Of a stretch of 11,563 bases of DNA, positions 7,580 through 11,563 are shown one piece after another. The first letter of the stretch is position 1. Every line of letters begins with the position of its first letter. Both the position numbers and the translations under genes were made by a program. The notes beneath the pieces are model-generated. The model made no database searches. It was given only the letters and a program-made list of their open reading frames with translations, and was not told where the DNA came from. The DNA is taken from the NCBI GenBank assembly GCA_016712525.1, contig JADJQX010000005.1, positions 1 through 11,563 on the forward strand. The letters are read 5' to 3'. The DNA comes from Myxococcales bacterium. GTDB taxonomy: Bacteria; Myxococcota_A; Polyangia; Polyangiales; Polyangiaceae.

Positions 7580-8449
7580 CCTGGCGCGAGCGCTTCGGCA
7601 TGCACACCGCGCCGCTCCCCGCGGCGCCGCGGGCGAGAGCTTCTTCGAGCGCGACCCGCACTATCAGCGGGCTCGCGCGCGCCTTCTGCTGGCTCGCCAC
7701 CGAGCCTGGCCTCGGAGTCCTCACCGGCGAGCCTGGCGTCGGCAAATCGGCCGCGATCCGCCACCTCTGCCGCGCCCTCCACCCCGACGAGCACCGCGTC
7801 CTCTACCTCTCCGACTGCGCGGTCAAGCCCCTCGATCTCTACCGTATGCTCGCCGCCGAGCTCGGCCTACGACCCAGCGCGCGCGCAGATCGTCGCCGAC
7901 ATCAAACGCGCGCTTGTCACCCTCGTCGACGAGCGCGGGATCGTCCCCGTCGTCGTCCTCGACGAAGCTCAAGGACTCCGCGACGAGCTCCTCCACGAGC
8001 TCCACGGCCTCTGTAGCCTCGACTTCGACGGCCGCGACTACCTCACCCTCTGGCTCGTCGGCCACCCCTCCCCTGAGCAGGCGCCTGCGCCTCCAGCAGC
8101 ACACCGCGCTCGCCCAGCGCGTCCTCGTCCACCTCCCACTCGTCGCCAAGACCGACCTATCTGTCCTTGGAGACATGCTCGATCACGGCCTCACCCACGC
8201 CGGCGCCTCACCCGCTCTGCTCACCGACGACGCCCGCGCCGCGCTCCCTCCACGCCGCCCGCGGCCTCCCCCCGGCTCCTCAGCCACCTCCTCCGCCTCG
8301 CCCTCCTCCTCGCCGACGAGCGCGCCTCCCCCAGATCGACGCCTCGATCATCAACTCCCGCTCTCATCCTCCTCCACCTCGATCACCCCAAGCAACCCCA
8401 AACCCCTCCTAAATCCCGCTTCCAACGTGACCCAAGATCACGCGCATAA
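7576..8449 (+). CDS. AAA+ transposition ATPase (ExeA/TniB-like), frames broken
   Basis: This is the probable target-capture or transposase-activating ATPase, paired with the transposase. It starts MTWRERFGMH at 7576. Walker A is GEPGVGKS (7726-7749); Walker B is VVVLDEAQ (about 7949-7972), in another frame. LSDCAVKPLDLYRMLAAELG sits between them, and LTLWLVGHP follows Walker B as a sensor-like strand, typical of ExeA-type ATPases. Shifts fall near 7620-7660, 7875, 8075, 8250 and 8355. Rejoined, it has about 290 residues and ends at the TAA at 8447-8449, 14 bp from the transposon end; without the last shift it would end at 8412. The ATGA overlap with the transposase suggests translational coupling. 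Confidence 0.85.
8426..8442. repeat. Inverted repeat close to the right transposon end
   Basis: CGTGA and TCACG flank CCCAAGA about 20 bp from the right terminus, overlapping the end of the ATPase gene. It could be a subterminal transposase-binding site. Only five bases pair. Confidence 0.35.
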
Positions 8450-8451
8450 AC

Positions 8452-8463
8452 CGACCCGACACA
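8452..8463 (-). repeat. Right terminal inverted repeat of the transposon
   Basis: CGACCCGACACA; its reverse complement matches the left end at 10 of 12 bases, including the outer seven. Confidence 0.8.
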
Positions 8464-8468
8464 CCCGG
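8464..8468. repeat. Target site duplication, right copy (CCCGG)
   Basis: CCCGG directly after the CACA end, identical to 5204-5208. Confidence 0.85.
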
Positions 8469-8801
8469 CGCGTATGCGATCCCGCCGGTAGCGCTCGATG
8501 AGATGCGGACAGGTCACCCACCGAAACGCGCCCGTGAGCGAACGAACCGGCAGGAGCACGAGGCGCCCGTCGGCGACGAGGAGCTCCCCGGGCCTCTCCG
8601 GCTCGCCGCAGAGCTGCTTCGCGGCTGCGCTCTCGTCGCCTGCCCGGCTCCTTAGAGCCCCCTTGAGGCTAGAGCCGACGATCACCGGATAATCGGTCGC
8701 CGCCTCACGCGCGACCGGCAGGTCGACGACGCCCGTCGCCCGACCGGAGCCGGGTGGATCGATGTCTCCGCCAGGAGACCGAGGATCACTGTGTTCTTCA
8801 C
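8464..8801 (-). pseudogene. cmr4: cmr4, 5' part, cut off by transposon insertion
   Basis: This is the N-terminal 113 codons of Cmr4. A GTG at 8801 overlaps the cmr3 stop (GTGA) and follows GGAGAGGAG. The reading is VKNTVILGLLAETSIH, then PGSGRATGVVDLPVARE and YPVIVGSSLKGALR, and later LTGAFRWVTCPHLIERYRR. The aspartate in VVDLP falls at residue 27, the place of the catalytic Asp26/27 known in Cmr4. One base is missing near 8752 (in CACCCGGCTCC), which shifts the frame between TSIHP and GSGRA. Adding that base, the joined gene is 828 bp, 275 residues, a normal family length. Beyond the insertion the frame runs into the element as CVGSVYARDLG, adding up to 27 foreign residues. Confidence 0.93.
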
Positions 8802-9936
8802 GACTTCTTCTCCTCTCCCACGGGCCATGTCCCGAGGGCCACAAGACCAAAACCCCAGGCCGTCCGCGCGCCGACGCGCAGGAACCCGCCCCGCCGCAGG
8901 AGCTCGACCAACCGCCTCGGTTCGCGCGCCTGACAGAACAGCACGCTCCCTGCCGGCATCACGCTGGCGAGCGGTCGGGGCTGGCGCGAGAGCGTGCTCC
9001 AGCCGCCGATCCGCTGCGGCCGACCGCCGGCAGCGGTCACCACCTCGACATCGCCAGCGTCGGCCGGAAAACCCGGGTTCGCGCCGAGACGCGCCTCGAC
9101 ATCGACCGGCGTGAGCGCGACCATGAGGACCCTACCGCTTGCCTCGATCGCTGCGAGCGCGCGCGCAGAGGGCGCGACGCCGAGGGGCCCAGACCCGCGG
9201 GCGAGCTCAGCGACGCGGCTTTCACCGCCAAGCGGGATTATCTGACCAAATGGCCAGCTCCACTCGTCGGGCACCCCCGCGACCTCGACCCCTATCGACA
9301 CCCCGCGACCTAACCGGACGTGGCGCGAGCTGTAGAGCATGCCTGGCTTGGCGGCGCGGGTGCTCGGCTCGAGCGCGAGCCCGACCCGACGTTCCTCGAC
9401 CCACAGCTCCTGAGCTCTCGACCACCTCGCTGGCGCCCGGCACCTGACCATCGAGGACGGCGACGAAGCCAGCCCGAGTGAGCCATTGATCATCGCCCGG
9501 TCGCGCCCGAACGCCGGATTCCAGGCCCTCTCGCGGGCACCTCGGGAAGCGCACCGCGGGGCCGAGGTCACAGGCTATCGGCGAGCCCGGCCGCAGCAGC
9601 GCCTTCGGCAGCCAATGCACCCTCCCGACGCGTCTTTAGGATCCTACCAGATGGCGAGGCGCCGGATAGAGCGGCTCGCCCGCGCGGAGCAAAAGCGGCC
9701 CCGTAAACGTGAGGCCCGACAGATCGGCGCCGTCACCGAGCACCTGATCCAAGGCTGCCGGCCAGCGTCCGGCGCCACTCCACCCTGCGCCCGCGCGAGT
9801 GCAGCGCGCAGCGCGCCGACGACGGTCGGCGGATGAGGGGAACACGCCGCTGACGTCCTCCTGGGCGCCATCGGCGAAGAAAGGCACACCATCCCCGAAG
9901 AAGAGTGTCCAAGGGAGTGAGCTCCAGGCTGATCAT
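8798..9936 (-). CDS. cmr3: Cmr3, 5'-handle-binding RAMP subunit (frames broken)
   Basis: Cmr3 is the Cas5-like RAMP that holds the crRNA 5' handle and contacts Cmr2. It begins MISLELTPLDTLFFGDGVPF, the usual opening, at the ATG at 9936; a GTG one codon upstream (9939) overlaps the cmr2 stop and is an alternative. Then come PPTVVGALRAALA, GPLLLRAGEPLYPAPRHLVG, TRAGFVAVLDGQVP, QELWVEERRVGLALEPSTRAAKPGMLYSS split over frames, IIPLGGESR, and the C-terminal RRGGFLRVGARTAWGFGLVALG. The total is about 379 residues, typical for the family. Frame changes lie near 9900, 9835, 9640, 9560 and 9410. The stop overlaps the cmr4 GTG by four bases. Confidence 0.92.
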
Positions 9937-11563
9937 CACGCGTCCTCCTCCGCCCCGCCGGTCGCCAGGAAGCGCGCGAGCAAGAGCACATCCAAGCCAA
10001 CCTCGAGACCCGCGCCCGCAGCCTCCTCCGACCCACGCTTCCGCTGTCGCCGTGGCAGGAGCTCGGCGAGCATCGTCGAGCGCTTCGGCTCGATCTGGCG
10101 CGGCATCCACATCGACCCCGCGCGCCATGAATGAGCGCCTGACCTCGGCGCCGAGGAAGGCCCGAATATCGAGGCCTGGCAACGCCTGCGCCCACAGCCC
10201 AGGGCGCCACTGCGGCCAACCAGCGAGGAGTCCGAGCGTCGCGTGCATGCGATGGAGGAGAGACGCAGAGAAGCCGACCTCGGCTTGGTCGTCGCCCTTC
10301 AGCGCGCTCACGAATGAACCGAGGTGAGCGACGGCCGAGCCCCCATCTCGCCACCAGGTGGTCGTCCACTCGCAATGGAGGCCGCCGCGCTTCAGCACCC
10401 CAGTGGCCAGCGAATCGCGGCCGTTCCGCCCTTCGCCACGTCATCGAGGAGGCGCCGCGCCCTCGTCGAGGGCGGCGCGGAGCGGCAGACGGACGTGTGC
10501 GAAGACGACGGCGGCCGAGAGCGTCGCACTCGCACCCGCGGGGAACGACGCGGCGTAGGCCTGCGCAAGCGCCTCGGCGCACCTCGAGAGCCTGCGGCAC
10601 CGGCAGCATCGCGAGGACGTCATCACCACCGGCGTACACGGTCACGCCATCGCACGCCAGCACACCCAGGTGCCACCGCCGTGAAACGCGTGAGCGCCTC
10701 ACCCACCACCTTGCCTCCGAGGTCTCGAACCAACCGGCCGAGCTTGTCGCCGTCAGCGAGCAAGATCGCGTAGTGGGTGGAGGGAGCCGAGCCCACGGCC
10801 TTGCACAGCCCGCGAGGCGCGTCACGAGCTCACGGCGCTTCCGGCTCCTGCTCGATCTCTCCGACCAGCCCCAAAGGACAGAGACGTGGATCGGCGAGAA
10901 ACGCCCTGTGAAAGTAGTTGGCGTCGAGACGGGCAAAATCCCCAGCGTGAGCGCACATATCCCCGGCGAGCGCCGGCACCGTCTCGGCGAGGACATCGCC
11001 GGCGCTCGCGCGCACCAGCCCGGCGAAGCTGCGGGCGGCCTCGGGTCGGCTCACCGCGACCCCGCGCACCCACGGCAGTGCGCCGAGGTACACCGTCGAC
11101 TGCCAGTGCGACGTGTCGAGATCGCCACCCAGCGTCGCCTCGGCGATCTTGGGTAGAGCCGCTTCACCAGCGCGATGGCAGAGAGCCGCTCGTTGTCGCG
11201 GAGATCGGGGGCCCGAGCCCCTCGCGCGGCTCGCAGCTCCGCCCAGAAGTCGTCCTGCGCCTCACGGGCCGACGGCCCGCGTGCTCGCAGGTGCCCCGGA
11301 GAGCTCCTGGAGTTCCGGGCATCACCGTACACTTGTCGCCGGGCTCGTCAGGGAGCCGATGCGTCCGCCACTCCTTCCGACGATCGAGGAGTCCATGACC
11401 CCCTGCGGACCCGCCGCCCAGGTGAACTCCCAGAACCCCCAACCTGATGATCCCAGATCGCCCGCGTCCCCGCCCCTTCTGCGCCTCGTCCGCTCAACGA
11501 AGGCGCCCCCAAACCGCGTCGCAGATCTTCATCCAGGCCGCGCGCAGGCCTGCCTCGCCGCGA
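9936..11563 (-). CDS. cmr2: Cmr2/Cas10, large subunit of type III-B complex, 5' end outside window
   Basis: Cas10 senses target RNA and, in most systems, makes cyclic oligoadenylate. About 540 C-terminal residues are present; the N-terminal part, including any HD nuclease domain, lies off the right edge. In order are GFWEFTWAAG (about 11420), EPGDKCTVMPGTP (11311-11350), RDNERLSAIALVKRLYP (ends near 11151), LGALPWVRGVAVSRPEAARS, then ILLADGDKLGRLVRDLGG of the palm and VYAGGDDVLAMLP with the cyclase GGDD at 10619-10630. The end reads LLLARFLATGGAEEDA with TGA at 9938-9936, touching the cmr3 start. Many single-base shifts break the frame, so no intact open frame longer than about 220 residues in the correct reading survives. 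The active-site motif is intact, which argues for sequence error over decay. Confidence 0.92.

Larger units (their letters stand above)
5209..8463 (+). mobile_element. Three-gene DDE transposon inserted in cmr4
   Basis: The element is 3255 bp. Its imperfect terminal inverted repeats match at 10 of 12 bases (TGTGTCGCATCG at the left; TGTGTCGGGTCG, reverse complement, at the right). It is flanked by CCCGG on both sides. It carries three plus-strand genes, opposite to the cmr genes: a zinc-ribbon protein, a DDE transposase with a C-terminal barrel-like region, and an ExeA/TniB-like ATPase. TG...CA ends, a 5-bp duplication and a transposase-ATPase pair are known traits of the wider Mu/Tn7/Tn402/IS21 group. 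No resolvase, TniQ or cargo gene is visible. The exact family name is not established from sequence alone. Confidence 0.9.

Noticed and set aside
5209..8463. CRISPR-associated (guide-RNA-directed) transposon
   Set aside because: The element holds no cas gene, no TniQ and no repeat inside its ends. It lies in a CRISPR locus because it inserted there, not because it carries one.
6762..8501. Open frame of 579 codons on the plus strand
   Set aside because: It is a chance join: pieces of true transposase and ATPase frame linked by arginine/proline/serine-rich out-of-frame sequence, and it runs past the transposon end.
9644..10996. Open frame of 450 codons on the minus strand
   Set aside because: Only short pieces (around the GGDD motif and a part of Cmr3) are in the right frame; the rest is an out-of-frame reading of cmr2 and cmr3 in GC-rich DNA.

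Overview
This window holds a GC-rich type III-B (Cmr) CRISPR-Cas locus, read on the minus strand, that has been split by a transposon. High G+C, the Cmr2-3-4-5-6 gene order and the sequence style would fit a myxobacterium or another high-GC environmental bacterium. Nothing here fixes the taxon, and the assignment is inference.

From the left: a CRISPR array fills 1-2410, with 32 recognisable copies of a 36-bp repeat and spacers of mostly 35-40 bp. It runs off the left edge. Its reverse complement ends in the type III crRNA handle ATTGAAGC, so it is transcribed right to left and its leader lies right of 2410. Between the array and the cas genes (2411-3152) I see no gene. That stretch holds the AT-richer leader and two unrelated-to-the-array repeat pairs (2769-2874 and 3017-3123) that each have CRISPR-like spacing.

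The cas operon follows on the minus strand, from the right edge leftwards: cmr2/cas10 (partial; GGDD palm motif present), cmr3, cmr4, cmr5, cmr6. Starts and stops overlap or nearly touch, as in one co-transcribed unit coding for a crRNA-guided RNA-cleaving complex with a Cas10 cyclase. No cas1, cas2, cas6 or CARF effector is in view.

cmr4 is interrupted by a 3255-bp element (5209-8463). It has TGTGTCG...CGACACA ends, a 5-bp target duplication CCCGG, and three plus-strand genes: a zinc-ribbon protein, a DDE transposase and an AAA+ ATPase. Removing the element and one CCCGG copy joins the two cmr4 halves in frame. The element also carries a terminator-like hairpin that faces cmr transcription.

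Nearly every coding region shows single-base frame changes, many in G or C runs. The CRISPR repeats, which should be near identical, show the same kind of single-base indel. I therefore read most frameshifts as sequence errors of an unpolished assembly, and give gene limits with frames rejoined. The transposon insertion is not explained by such errors and is the one clear inactivating lesion.
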